A DNA stretch of 64,000 nt. Origin: Vibrio penaeicida (GTDB taxonomy: Bacteria; Pseudomonadota; Gammaproteobacteria; Enterobacterales; Vibrionaceae). This document shows, piece after piece, positions 26,693-35,523 of the stretch. The DNA lies in contig NZ_JAUYVM010000001.1 in assembly GCF_030689305.1 (NCBI RefSeq), forward strand, positions 1 through 64,000. The letters run 5' to 3'. Under the pieces are notes generated by a model. That model made no database searches. It was not told the origin of the DNA and saw only the letters and a list, made by a program, of their open reading frames with translations. Numbering within the stretch: the stretch's first letter is position 1; each line of letters starts with the position of its first letter. A program made the translations under genes and the position numbers.

Positions 26693-27886
26693 TTACAGTT
26701 CGCTCCAGTTCAGTTTCACAAACTGACCACCTTTGATTTGAGTCGGCCAAACATCGTTACTCGCCTGATGATGAGTTGCATCTAGCATGTTTTTGGTTCC
26801 GATGCCTAAATCAAAATTACGTAAACTTTGGATACCATTGACGATGTCTTCTGAATTCAAGATACCTGACTTGCTTTTTATTCCATCAACAAGAATTTTT
26901 GCTGCAAGGTAACCTTCTAGTGCCAAAAATGAAGGCGGAACTGAATTGTTGTAACTGGATAGGGATGCTCTAAACTCATTGACGGTGGGTAAATCAGCTT
27001 CGTAGTGCGGTACGACCTGAGTGATAATGACGCCTTCAGACTTCTCTCCTAGCTCTTTCATCAAGGACACACTGCCGACAAACGAAACGTTTAGGAACAA
27101 AGCATCGGGTAACTCTTCTTGAGCCAAGGAGATAAACTCTGCACAAGGCTTATAAGCACCAACCATAATGATGGCTTTCGGTTCAACTTCTGCATCTAAA
27201 ACCGTGATTAACCCATCTTCTACGTTTGTGGTATTTCGCTCATAACGACCATGGGCAATAGAGCCAATATCCGTAAAACCATGAGATTTAAGTGCGCTCA
27301 CACCGCCGTTGTAACCCGCATCGCCATACCCATCTTTTTGAGTAAAAAATGCAATTTCTTCCGGCTTGATACCGCTACCGAGTAAGCCGTCAATCATTGC
27401 GGCTGTTTCTTGTGCATAACTCGCACGGTAATTAATAATATATCGGTCTGGAGGGCTTTGGCGGAGTAAGCCAGCACCGGTTACGGCTCCGATGAGTGGC
27501 ACCTTCAATTCGTTTGCAATGGGTACGGTGACAACCGCAGTTGGTGTACCTACATTGCCGATCATAGCAACCACATTATGGTCGTTTATCAGCGCTCGCG
27601 TATTGTTCGCTGCTTTTCCTGGTTCATAACCGTCATTAATCGCGATTAACTCCAGTTTGTTGCCGTTAACACCACCCGCATCATTAACCATCTTAAAATA
27701 GCTTTCGACACCCGCTTTCACATTGGTACCTAAGCCACTTGCAGGACCTTCCAACGCTGTAGACATGCCCACTTTTATGGTACCTGCGGTACTTCCAAAT
27801 ACCACCAGAAGACAACCTAACGATACAGCGGAAGAGATGGAGCCAAGTCTCGTTAACTTGGACAGAAAATGTTTCCTAACTAGCAT
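26693..27886 (-). CDS. ABC-type periplasmic substrate-binding protein (branched-chain amino acid type)
   Basis: A 397-residue protein with an N-terminal export signal (hydrophobic core about residues 15-33) and the type-1 periplasmic-binding fold of LivJ-like proteins: IKVGMSTALEGPASGLGTNVKAG near the start, NVVAMIGNVGTPTAVVTVPIANE near 89-111, and a C-terminal DGIKSKSGILNSEDIV region. No ABC permease or ATPase gene is adjacent; instead a chemoreceptor gene follows 19 bp later. That pairing suggests a ligand-sensing role in chemotaxis rather than, or besides, transport. The ligand cannot be predicted beyond small amino-acid-like or amide molecules. Confidence 0.88.
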   Translation of the reverse strand: MLVRKHFLSKLTRLGSISSAVSLGCLLVVFGSTAGTIKVGMSTALEGPASGLGTNVKAGVESYFKMVNDAGGVNGNKLELIAINDGYEPGKAANNTRALINDHNVVAMIGNVGTPTAVVTVPIANELKVPLIGAVTGAGLLRQSPPDRYIINYRASYAQETAAMIDGLLGSGIKPEEIAFFTQKDGYGDAGYNGGVSALKSHGFTDIGSIAHGRYERNTTNVEDGLITVLDAEVEPKAIIMVGAYKPCAEFISLAQEELPDALFLNVSFVGSVSLMKELGEKSEGVIITQVVPHYEADLPTVNEFRASLSSYNNSVPPSFLALEGYLAAKILVDGIKSKSGILNSEDIVNGIQSLRNFDLGIGTKNMLDATHHQASNDVWPTQIKGGQFVKLNWSEL

Positions 27887-28088
27887 TTTTTAATCCCCTT
27901 ATTTTTATTATGGGTAAAATCAACCCTAAAAATAATGCTAGTTCTCTTTCTAAGATGATCCACCATTTTGCGAGTCAAATATCATTTTTTTACATTACAT
28001 TCGATTTATCAATACTTTATGATTCTCGGGTTTTTTACTATAAAGCTCAACTTCTTACACCAACTTTCATATTGAGAAATTTCAAAGC

Positions 28089-28117
28089 AAAAAAAACCGC
28101 CATGAATACATGGCGGT
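28089..28117 (-). terminator. Rho-independent terminator of the tyrR-rimJ-DUF2947 unit
   Basis: Stem ACCGCCATG / CATGGCGGT with an eight-base T run on the minus strand, 28 bp after the last gene of the unit. Confidence 0.85.
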
Positions 28118-28144
28118 CTCTTAAGTACAAACTCTAAAGGTTCA

Positions 28145-28624
28145 TCACGGCTTATTACGGTAACCCACTTTTACGTTACCATTCCCGTTAAACCAAAGTG
28201 CTTCATTACGACGGCGAGCAATTAAGATCGGTCCGTCATCATAAAAAAGGAAGTTCTTCCAATATCTCTTAAAGAATACCCATTTCGTTTCAATGATATT
28301 GTACTTCTCATAACAGAAATAGACGGTGACATCGTCTTGCCAATCAATGTGTTCCAAAACTTCAGCGGGCAGGTCTTCTATATCGGAATCCCAATCTTGC
28401 ATCCAATCGACTTCATGTAACCAATTACTTGTTTTCATTGGCCAGTCTTGAGAGCTAAGACGTTCAGAATCAGGGCTTTGAGCACTGATATTTTCTTTCC
28501 AAAGCTGCGCAGCTCGCGCTTGTGTCATGGGCTTTATATGGCTCAGTTCTGCTTCAGGAACAGGCATCGACTGATGGGTAAAAATCCATTTGCGTTGATA
28601 ATCATCCAAGGACAAATAGGACAT
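28145..28624 (-). CDS. Conserved hypothetical protein (DUF2947-like)
   Basis: A 159-residue soluble, tryptophan-rich and acidic protein. It begins SYLSLDDYQRKWIFTHQSMPVPEAEL and ends LIARRRNEALWFNGNGNVKVGYR. I associate it with DUF2947, found in Vibrio and relatives, from memory. No catalytic motif is evident. It begins 12 bp after rimJ on the same strand and ends at a good terminator, so it is the last gene of the tyrR-rimJ unit. The AAAGGA ribosome site supports the start. Confidence 0.75.
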   Translation of the reverse strand: MSYLSLDDYQRKWIFTHQSMPVPEAELSHIKPMTQARAAQLWKENISAQSPDSERLSSQDWPMKTSNWLHEVDWMQDWDSDIEDLPAEVLEHIDWQDDVTVYFCYEKYNIIETKWVFFKRYWKNFLFYDDGPILIARRRNEALWFNGNGNVKVGYRNKP

Positions 28625-28636
28625 GTGTTTCCTTTA

Positions 28637-29218
28637 TTAATTAGAGTAATCTGGCTTTTCGCGCCAGTTAGGGTTAATCAATGAAGTTAGGTTGTGGTCT
28701 CGCCACTTACCATCAATGAGCAAATAATCTTTTGCCTTCCCTTCAAGTTGAAAACCTAGGTGCTTCAAAACCCCTTCACTACGCTGGTTAGTCGGGATAT
28801 AAGCGGCCATAATACGATGCAAATTTTGATTTTCAAATAGCCAATCGCAGGATATTTTGAGCGCGGTTTTCATCACGCCTTTTCCTTGATGATATTCTGC
28901 AACAGAGTAACCAACATTACATGCATGAAAAGGGTGACGAGATATATTGCTAAAAGAAATTGTCCCCATCATTTCGTCCGTTTCTTCGTCGATGATAAGC
29001 AAGTAAAACGCCAATCCCATCCGGTGAAGCTCGTGGAGTTTTATTAGTCGCTGTGCCCACCCATCTTCACGAAAGAATGCCTCTTCGCGCTTAGGCTCCC
29101 ACGGTTTCAAATGCGCTTTATTTCTTCTGAAATATTCACTGATTTTCTTTGCGTCACCGGGTTCTGCTGTACGCACAATCACACCGCTGCAAGACGCATG
29201 CATTATGAATGAACTCAT
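28637..29218 (-). CDS. rimJ: RimJ-like ribosomal protein N-acetyltransferase
   Basis: A 193-residue GNAT acetyltransferase closely resembling E. coli RimJ in length and sequence: HLKPWEPKREEAFF near 36-49, HRMGLAFYLLIIDEETDEMMGTISFSNI, HACNVGYSVAEYHQGKGVMKTAL (acetyl-CoA loop QGKGVM), HRIMAAYIPTNQRSEGVLKHLGFQLEGKAKDYLLI, and DGKWRDHNLTSL. RimJ acetylates the N-terminus of ribosomal protein S5 using acetyl-CoA. The gene starts two bp after tyrR, so the two are cotranscribed. Confidence 0.9.
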   Translation of the reverse strand: MSSFIMHASCSGVIVRTAEPGDAKKISEYFRRNKAHLKPWEPKREEAFFREDGWAQRLIKLHELHRMGLAFYLLIIDEETDEMMGTISFSNISRHPFHACNVGYSVAEYHQGKGVMKTALKISCDWLFENQNLHRIMAAYIPTNQRSEGVLKHLGFQLEGKAKDYLLIDGKWRDHNLTSLINPNWREKPDYSN

Positions 29219-29220
29219 GA

Positions 29221-30771
29221 CTAGGGCTTCCTAATTCCGTAATCGCGTAATTTGTTAGCAATGGATGTATGTGACACATTCAAGCGTTTGGCCAATTTAC
29301 GACTGGAAGGGAACGATTGGTATAAGTTTTGAAGAATTTGAGACTCATAGGACTTCATGATCTCGTCGAGCGATCCATCCATATTAATGCCAACAAACGC
29401 ATTAGATTGCTCAATTGAAGGAAGTTCAAAATCATCAATTTGAAGCGTATCGCCGGATAATCGAGTCATCGCTCTTAGAACCATATTGTCGAGCTGACGA
29501 ATATTACCCGGCCATGGATACTGGCTGAGCTCGTCGAGTGCACTTTCACTAATGGCTGGTTTGTTAATCCCTAATTGATGAGCGTATTTAGATACAAAGA
29601 GATCCAACAAGGTGGCAACATCCGCATTGCGTTCTCTTAAGGCTGGGATATGCAAGCTTAAAACGTTAAGACGATAATACAAATCTTCACGGAAGACGCC
29701 TGTTTCCGTTAATTCAACGAGCATTTGTTTGGTTGCAGCAATCACTCGAACATCGACATGCACTTCTTTTTCTTCACCAACACGACGAAACGTTCCATCT
29801 TGCAAAAAACGTAAAAGCTTAATTTGCAGATGCGCGCTCATTTCTCCAATTTCATCGAGAAAAACCGTTCCGCCATTGGCTTGTTCAAATATGCCTACGT
29901 GCCCTGCTTGATTGTTAAACGTCCCAGGAGCATGACCAAACAGTTCTGTTTCGGCTACATCATCTGGCATTGAAGCGCAGCTTAAAACAAGAAAGGGGTG
30001 ACTCGCTCTTTCTGAGCGGTTATGACATGCTCGCGCCAGCATCTCTTTACCAGTACCTGTTTCACCTTCAATTAGTAATGGTTGGCTCATAGTGGCAAGT
30101 TTTTTGGCTTGCGCCATTAAGCTTTTATGTCGGTTTGAGCTGCCTACAAAATGCTCAAAACCTAAGTTATTACTTTCCGACAAGAAAGGATCGCTTTGCA
30201 CATTTGGTTGTTGGTTTTTCAACGTGACTACCGCGCTGGCTAAAACCGTATCGTTAGATTCGCCAGTAATGTACACCGGCATCACTTCTAGCGTGTAATC
30301 TAGGCCATTGATGACAACCGAGTCGCGAAAGCGCGCACTGCTCTCTTCTAGCCAGCGTGCAAAGTTGAATTGTGGTATGTAATGACCTATCGGTTCATCG
30401 ATGAGTTCTGCGCCTTGATGAAAAAACAAGTCATGGGCTGAGTGGTTTGCGACGTCTATGGTGCCCTTTAAGCTCACAGATAGAACAGGATCAGGCAAAT
30501 TAGCCAACAACGCCATGAGTTCCGTGCTTTGCCTTTCACTTGGCATAAATTGGATTTTTCGCACATCTGTTACGCCGCTAATTAAACGGATTTGTGCCAT
30601 GAGATCACGGAAATCATCAAATTCGATTTCAGGACAATTGAGGTAGATGATGCCACGACGATCGATCTCAATCCCTCTGAGGTCGATTTCTTTGGTCGCG
30701 AGGATACCCAGCAACTCACGGGTTAGACCTAATCGATCTTCACATAAAACTTCTAAACGCACTCTGGAGTC
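29221..30771 (-). CDS. tyrR: TyrR transcriptional regulator
   Basis: About 516 residues. The N-terminal ACT domain (RLEVLCEDRLGLTRELLGILATKEIDLRGIEID), a PAS-like region (VLSVSLKGTIDVANHSAHDLF) and the sigma-54-type AAA+ domain (GETGTGKEMLARACHNRS Walker A, GGTVFLDEIGEMS Walker B) are in the TyrR order. The C-terminal helix-turn-helix (SSRKLAKRLNVSHTSIANKLRDYGI) is the TyrR type. The sigma-54 GAFTGA loop is altered (PGTFNNQAG), as in TyrR. It controls aromatic amino acid biosynthesis and transport in response to tyrosine and phenylalanine. The ATG chosen lacks a strong ribosome site. Confidence 0.95.
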   Translation of the reverse strand, partial: DSRVRLEVLCEDRLGLTRELLGILATKEIDLRGIEIDRRGIIYLNCPEIEFDDFRDLMAQIRLISGVTDVRKIQFMPSERQSTELMALLANLPDPVLSVSLKGTIDVANHSAHDLFFHQGAELIDEPIGHYIPQFNFARWLEESSARFRDSVVINGLDYTLEVMPVYITGESNDTVLASAVVTLKNQQPNVQSDPFLSESNNLGFEHFVGSSNRHKSLMAQAKKLATMSQPLLIEGETGTGKEMLARACHNRSERASHPFLVLSCASMPDDVAETELFGHAPGTFNNQAGHVGIFEQANGGTVFLDEIGEMSAHLQIKLLRFLQDGTFRRVGEEKEVHVDVRVIAATKQMLVELTETGVFREDLYYRLNVLSLHIPALRERNADVATLLDLFVSKYAHQLGINKPAISESALDELSQYPWPGNIRQLDNMVLRAMTRLSGDTLQIDDFELPSIEQSNAFVGINMDGSLDEIMKSYESQILQNLYQSFPSSRKLAKRLNVSHTSIANKLRDYGIRKP

Positions 30772-30912
30772 CATCAAGGTGTCAGGAAAAGTTGACACCA
30801 AGTCTGGGACAAGCACGAAAGACAGTCAAGAGGACTCCCCAAAATTGAGAGTTCTTAAGGAATTAGCGGTGCTGTTTGCTGGTTCTATATACAAAAAACG
30901 CAACAATCATCT

Positions 30913-30931
30913 CGAAAGATCGACAGCCGCC
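30913..30931. repeat. Weak end-like remnant of the TAGGGTCTGTTGA element
   Basis: The complement of 30913-30931 reads GGCGGCTGTCGATCTTTCG, which aligns with the terminus TAGGGTCTGTTGATCTTTCG. It lies in the 172-bp gap between ycjF and tyrR and marks a possible decayed insertion. Confidence 0.3.
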
Positions 30932-30943
30932 GGGGGAACATCC

Positions 30944-31966
30944 TTAAGAAGCCAATTTGGAAATACGCGAAACAATGCCTTTTCTCACGTCTCCGAGCTT
31001 GATCTTGTCGCTCGCTTGCCAGCGTACTGGGCGCAGTAAAGACATAGCTCGAATACCGAGCCTAGCAGTCAGTAAACCGACTCCAATACCTTGGGCTGCA
31101 CGGGTAGAAACCTTCCCTGCTAAATCCATAGAAAGAAGATCCATACTGGCGTCGGCAACGAGCTCCGTTGCCCCTGCGGCAGCCATGTTTACTAGAACGA
31201 GCTTTAGTAATTTGATGCGCGACCAATACCCCAGCTCAACACCATACAATTTTGCGAGCTCATCGATTAATTTAAAGTTTCGCCAAGCCACCAAAAGCAT
31301 ATCAGCGGTTGCTAACGGGCTCACCGCAACCAGCAATGCCGATTCACTTGCAGAGCGTGTGATAAGATCTTTTCCTTTCTTATCCAGTTCCTTAAGCACA
31401 ATACTGTCGTACATTTGCAGAACTTCTTGATCACTGTGGTTGGCGTTAATCGCATTTACCCAACGATCATACGAAGGTGAAAGTTCATCTATTCCAGCTT
31501 GCTTAGCGATAGAAGTGCAAAATGGTTTCGCTTTACCAATTTGGTCGGCTTCATAAATAGCCTGCGCATTATCTTGGGTAGAGAACCGTTGGCGAAGCTT
31601 TTTCAGCCTCCAAAGCTCTTTTCCAATAACACCAATACCTATTGAAGCGAGTCCTGCAACAAAGGCAGACCAACCAAACGCCAACCAGTCTCCTGATTGA
31701 AAAGCCGTTAAAAAGGTATCGACCGTTTGCCAAGCAACCAGCCCTGTAAACCCTGCGAGTATCCCTGCGACTCCCCAACGCCCTTTAGTCGAGGGCTTAA
31801 TAACAGATTCTAAGTTCTCATCGTTTTCTGATTCAACCGTCACTTCAGCAGGCACAAATTTGGATTTTTCATCAAACTGAAGGTGCGCATTGAGCTCCCT
31901 CTCTGCTTGCTCATTTTCACCGTCTAAAGATTCGTTAAAAACGCGTTTGGGTTTGAATTCACTCAT
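30944..31966 (-). CDS. ycjF: YcjF family inner-membrane protein (UPF0283, DUF697)
   Basis: A 340-residue protein with an acidic N-terminal cytoplasmic part. Two membrane helices lie at about 68-87 and 98-115 (GILAGFTGLVAWQTVDTFL, FVAGLASIGIGVIGKEL), followed by the DUF697-type domain (LLVAVSPLATADMLLVAWRNFKLIDELAKLYG). ATGA overlap with ycjX shows translational coupling. In E. coli ycjX and ycjF belong to the PspF/sigma-54 phage-shock regulon and sit beside tyrR, as here. Function is unclear; an envelope-stress role is likely. Confidence 0.9.
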   Translation of the reverse strand: MSEFKPKRVFNESLDGENEQAERELNAHLQFDEKSKFVPAEVTVESENDENLESVIKPSTKGRWGVAGILAGFTGLVAWQTVDTFLTAFQSGDWLAFGWSAFVAGLASIGIGVIGKELWRLKKLRQRFSTQDNAQAIYEADQIGKAKPFCTSIAKQAGIDELSPSYDRWVNAINANHSDQEVLQMYDSIVLKELDKKGKDLITRSASESALLVAVSPLATADMLLVAWRNFKLIDELAKLYGVELGYWSRIKLLKLVLVNMAAAGATELVADASMDLLSMDLAGKVSTRAAQGIGVGLLTARLGIRAMSLLRPVRWQASDKIKLGDVRKGIVSRISKLAS

Positions 31967-33342
31967 GCTAGTTTGTCCCCTATCAAGTATTGCAACGCTT
32001 TATCCATCCGAACGTGATTCAATGGTTCGCCCTCCCCAACCTGCGAAGGTCTGAAACTTTGAAAATCAAAGGAATGCGTTGCCCAGTAGCGCTCGTCGGG
32101 TAAAGTACGTGGCACTTCACCGGGATAAAGCGTCATCGCTTCACCTGAAAGGAGCGTGCCTTGTATTGCAGGGCAGTTGTCGTCACCAGTACCAACAAAC
32201 CCCGCTTGCGTAGCTTGTATCGATGCTAATGTCATACAACTCATATCTATATTTTCGAATGCGGCGTGTTGCCATGCTGGGTGTACCATTTGTTTTAGCA
32301 ATGAAGCTAAATTGGCATGCTGATCGGGTGTAACGTGATCAGACTTTGTTGCGGCAAAGAGTACTTTGTCTATTTTGGTCGAAAAAAGGCGTCTTAGTAG
32401 ATTATTCCTGCCATATTTGAATGATCGAAGAAGCTGCTCAATCGCCCCTTTCATATCATTAAAAGACTCTCTTCCCGCATTTAAGGGTTGCAAGCAATCC
32501 ACTAGTACAATTTGCCTATCAAATGTTGAAAAGTGCTCTTTATAGAACGCTTTCACCACTTTTTGCTGATATTCCTGATAACGCTGCTTTAACATGGAAT
32601 ATTGGCTGCCTTTCAAAGTGTCATCAACGTTGGAAAAGTCTTGCAGAGGGAAAAATTGTAATACGGGTGCGCCTGCTAATTCTCCAGGTAACACGAAGCG
32701 CCCGGGTTGCACCCAATGAAACCCTTCATCTTTGCATCGGTGCAAAAACGAGGTATAGCTAGCACTCAGTTCAGCCAATTCCTTTTCATTAGCGTCTGCA
32801 TTAGGTGTAAACCTTTCCATCGCGCTAAGCCATTCTTGCGCGAGTGCTTTCCGAGCATTTTTCATCGATTCAAACTGCGACTGACTCCACTCTTCAAAAC
32901 TCATTTCAAGAAGCGGTAAATCCAGTAACCATTCTCCCGGATAATCAACAATATCCAAATACATTGTTGCCGTACTCGAAAGGTATTTCATCACACCTGA
33001 ATGCGGGCGATATTTAATGGCCAAGCGAATTTCACTGACGTCTCGTGTCGGTTTGGGCCATTCTGGAGGAAGGGATTGAAGCGAGTCTATGGCATTTTCA
33101 TAGCCAAAACGAGGCACCATGAGATTCGATTGAGGCACGCGCTTGGCACCAACAAGTCGATGTTCTTGCGAAACTGCCAATAAGGGAAGATTGTCGTGAG
33201 TAGACGAATGAAGCAGTTGATTAACCAACGAAGTGATAAAAGCTGTTTTTCCTGCTCTCGAAAGACCAGTAACCGCCAGCTTTACATGCCTGTCCATTCC
33301 GCGATGGACTAAATCATTGACTTCTTGGGTGATTCGTTTCAT
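31963..33342 (-). CDS. ycjX: YcjX family P-loop NTPase
   Basis: A 459-residue protein. The P-loop AVTGLSRAGKTAFITSLVNQLL is near residues 23-44. Further family motifs are DIVDYPGEWLLDLPLLEMSFEEWS near 129-152, VLVDCLQPLNAGRESFNDMK near 277-296 and VLFAATKSDHVTPDQH near 330-345 (TKxD base recognition). It belongs to the YcjX family of GTPase-like proteins induced by envelope stress. It is the promoter-proximal gene of the ycjX-ycjF pair. Confidence 0.92.
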   Translation of the reverse strand: MKRITQEVNDLVHRGMDRHVKLAVTGLSRAGKTAFITSLVNQLLHSSTHDNLPLLAVSQEHRLVGAKRVPQSNLMVPRFGYENAIDSLQSLPPEWPKPTRDVSEIRLAIKYRPHSGVMKYLSSTATMYLDIVDYPGEWLLDLPLLEMSFEEWSQSQFESMKNARKALAQEWLSAMERFTPNADANEKELAELSASYTSFLHRCKDEGFHWVQPGRFVLPGELAGAPVLQFFPLQDFSNVDDTLKGSQYSMLKQRYQEYQQKVVKAFYKEHFSTFDRQIVLVDCLQPLNAGRESFNDMKGAIEQLLRSFKYGRNNLLRRLFSTKIDKVLFAATKSDHVTPDQHANLASLLKQMVHPAWQHAAFENIDMSCMTLASIQATQAGFVGTGDDNCPAIQGTLLSGEAMTLYPGEVPRTLPDERYWATHSFDFQSFRPSQVGEGEPLNHVRMDKALQYLIGDKLA

Positions 33343-33411
33343 TCACATACTCCAGTACTAACCGCAGCCAGAGTATGCAAAAAATGGGATTAATACCAGA
33401 TGAACTGTTTC

Positions 33412-33600
33412 TTAATCGTCTTCAATCAATTTGTAGATAACAAATAACGCCAGTTCCAGTAGTAAAGTCAGAACAACTGTGGTGATTACGTAGGTTTCCT
33501 GAAAAATGGCGATACCACGAAGGATCATGTCGTAACCAACGATCGCTCCGACGATAACAGCAATCAGAATTTGTAGAAATTTAACAAAGCGAGGCATCAT
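33412..33600 (-). CDS. Small two-helix membrane protein of unknown function
   Basis: A 62-residue protein with two hydrophobic segments (about 8-24, FLQILIAVIVGAIVGYD, and 36-58, VITTVVLTLLLELALFVIYKLIE). It is too short for any named domain. It has a good start (GGAGAA before ATG). It lies 69 bp upstream of ycjX on the same strand, so it may share that stress-linked transcript. A terminator separates it from fumarase upstream. I do not recognise it and see no match to PspB, PspC, PspD or PspG. Confidence 0.6.
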   Translation of the reverse strand: MMPRFVKFLQILIAVIVGAIVGYDMILRGIAIFQETYVITTVVLTLLLELALFVIYKLIEDD

Positions 33601-33671
33601 TTCTCCTTTTAGTTTTTGCCTTTCTGAGATCGATATAAACCGATACTAACCCTTACCAAATGAAAAACCAC

Positions 33672-33699
33672 AAAAAACGCAGCCTTAGCTGCGTTTTTA
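33672..33699 (-). terminator. Rho-independent terminator of the fumarase gene
   Basis: Stem AAAAACGCAGC / GCTGCGTTTTT with a CTTA loop and T runs on both strands, downstream of the minus-strand fumarase gene. Confidence 0.85.
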
Positions 33700-33764
33700 T
33701 AATCAATATTTGAAAAGTGAGATTTGGCTTATACTCAAACCTAACTATTCTCTATGCCAGCCCA

Positions 33765-35285
33765 TTAAACCTTGTTGGCTTCGGCAATTTTTACTTTCCA
33801 AGTATCTGGGCCAATCTGATGCGCATTTGCGCCTGTTGAATCAACAGCGACGGTTACCGGCATATCTTCAACTTCAAATTCGTAAATTGCTTCCATGCCT
33901 AAGTCTTCAAATGCCACAACGCGCGCCTTCTTAATTGCTTTCGCCACTAAGTAAGCAGCGCCACCAACGGCCATTAGATAAACCGCTTTGTGATTTTTGA
34001 TTGATTCTACCGTCGCAGGACCACGCTCCGCTTTACCAATCATTCCCATGATGCCTGTTTCTTCAAGCATCATGTCCGTGAATTTGTCCATTCGCGTCGA
34101 GGTCGTTGGACCTGCTGGTCCCACAACTTCATCACCGACCGCATCAACAGGACCAACGTAGTAAATAAATTTACCTTTCAGGTCCACCCCTTCTGGTAAG
34201 CCTTCTCCACTTTGAAGCATACCTTGCAAGCGTTTATGAGCTGCGTCGCGACCTGTTAGGATCTTACCTGAAAGCAGTACCGTTTCGCCTGTCTTCCAAT
34301 TTTGTACATCTTCTTTAGTAACGGTATCTAAATTAACACGACGTGTATTTTCACCCGCTTCCCACGTAATATCTGGCCAATCTTCTAACTTAGGCGGTGT
34401 TAATTCAGCAGGACCGGTACCATCCAACGTGAAGTGAACATGTCGAGTTGCGGCACAGTTAGGAATTAAGCACACTGGTTTCGATGCAGCGTGCGTAGGC
34501 GCTGTTTTGATTTTCACATCGACGACTGTAGTCAATCCACCTAACCCTTGCGCACCAATACCAAGTCGGTTCACACGGTTGAAGATGTCCAAACGTAACT
34601 CTTCTTCCGCATTTTCAGGACCACGTTCGATCAACTCATGAATATCTATATGTTCCATGAGCGATTCTTTCGCTAATACTGCGGCTTTTTCAGCTGTACC
34701 GCCTATGCCTATACCCAACATACCCGGAGGGCACCAGCCTGCGCCCATGGTTGGCAACGTTTTCTCAACCCATTCAGCGATATCGTCAGATGGGTTTAGC
34801 ATTACCATTTTGGTTTTGTTTTCACTACCGCCGCCTTTCGCTGCGATTTGAATTTCAACTTTGTCACCCGGCACCATATTAATATGAACAACAGCTGGGG
34901 TATTGTCTTTGGTGTTGATTCGCTTGCCAGCAGGGTCCATCAGAACCGACGCACGCAGAGGGTTATCTGGATTGGTGTAAGCTTGGCGTACACCTTCATC
35001 TACCATTTGTTGAACGGTTAGATCTGAAGAGTCCCATTGCACTCCCATTCCGATATTCACAAAACACGTCACGATGCCCGTATCCTGACAAATAGGACGG
35101 TGACCTTCGGCTGACATGCGCGAGTTGATCAGAATCTGAGCGATAGCATCTTTTGCTGCTTGGCTTTCTTCACGTTGGTAGGCTTCATCTAGGGCTTGGA
35201 CAAAGTCCATAGGGTGATAATAAGAAATGTATTGAAGTGCATCAGCCACACTGCTGATAACATCTTGCTTACGAATGACAGTCAT
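33765..35285 (-). CDS. Fumarate hydratase class I
   Basis: A 506-residue protein of the class I, oxygen-sensitive [4Fe-4S] fumarases (FumA/FumB group). Cysteine-containing segments are HRPICQDTGIVTCF near 58-71 and KPVCLIPNCAATRHVHF near 279-295, likely cluster ligands. The C-terminal beta domain (VGPVDAVGDEVVGPAGPTTSTRMDKFTDMML) is fused as in single-chain class I enzymes. It interconverts fumarate and malate in the TCA cycle. It is a single gene with its own terminator; no FNR or ArcA site was confirmed in the gap to pabB. Confidence 0.94.
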   Translation of the reverse strand: MTVIRKQDVISSVADALQYISYYHPMDFVQALDEAYQREESQAAKDAIAQILINSRMSAEGHRPICQDTGIVTCFVNIGMGVQWDSSDLTVQQMVDEGVRQAYTNPDNPLRASVLMDPAGKRINTKDNTPAVVHINMVPGDKVEIQIAAKGGGSENKTKMVMLNPSDDIAEWVEKTLPTMGAGWCPPGMLGIGIGGTAEKAAVLAKESLMEHIDIHELIERGPENAEEELRLDIFNRVNRLGIGAQGLGGLTTVVDVKIKTAPTHAASKPVCLIPNCAATRHVHFTLDGTGPAELTPPKLEDWPDITWEAGENTRRVNLDTVTKEDVQNWKTGETVLLSGKILTGRDAAHKRLQGMLQSGEGLPEGVDLKGKFIYYVGPVDAVGDEVVGPAGPTTSTRMDKFTDMMLEETGIMGMIGKAERGPATVESIKNHKAVYLMAVGGAAYLVAKAIKKARVVAFEDLGMEAIYEFEVEDMPVTVAVDSTGANAHQIGPDTWKVKIAEANKV

Positions 35286-35333
35286 ACATTGCCTCGATTG
35301 TTATAATTTATGCTTCCATTTTGTATACCAAAG

Positions 35334-35376
35334 GCACTTTTGGCTTTGTTAAACAGCTCAAAGTGGCTTAGGTATA
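35334..35376. repeat. Degenerate inverted repeat resembling ends of the TATACCCAAG element
   Basis: TATACCAAAGGCAC at the left and CAAAGTGGCTTAGGTATA at the right pair imperfectly and resemble the terminal repeats of the 266-bp elements. It lies in the divergent gap between fumarase and pabB. Probably a decayed internal-deletion remnant. Confidence 0.3.
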
Positions 35377-35523
35377 GCAAGAAGTCTTAACGATTGCTTC
35401 CACATGGGATGCTTTTTAATCAGACCGTTAGTACGGATGCATCCTCTCGTGTTCTTTTATGATACTCTTGCTCGCCATAATCCGCTACGTAGTCTCCGAA
35501 CTCTTTGTCACAAATTTATACAA

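Noticed and set aside
33601..33671. Sigma-54 promoter for the ycjX-ycjF unit, expected by analogy with E. coli
   Set aside because: No GG-N10-GC type pair (TGGCAC-N5-TTGC) could be found upstream of the small membrane gene.
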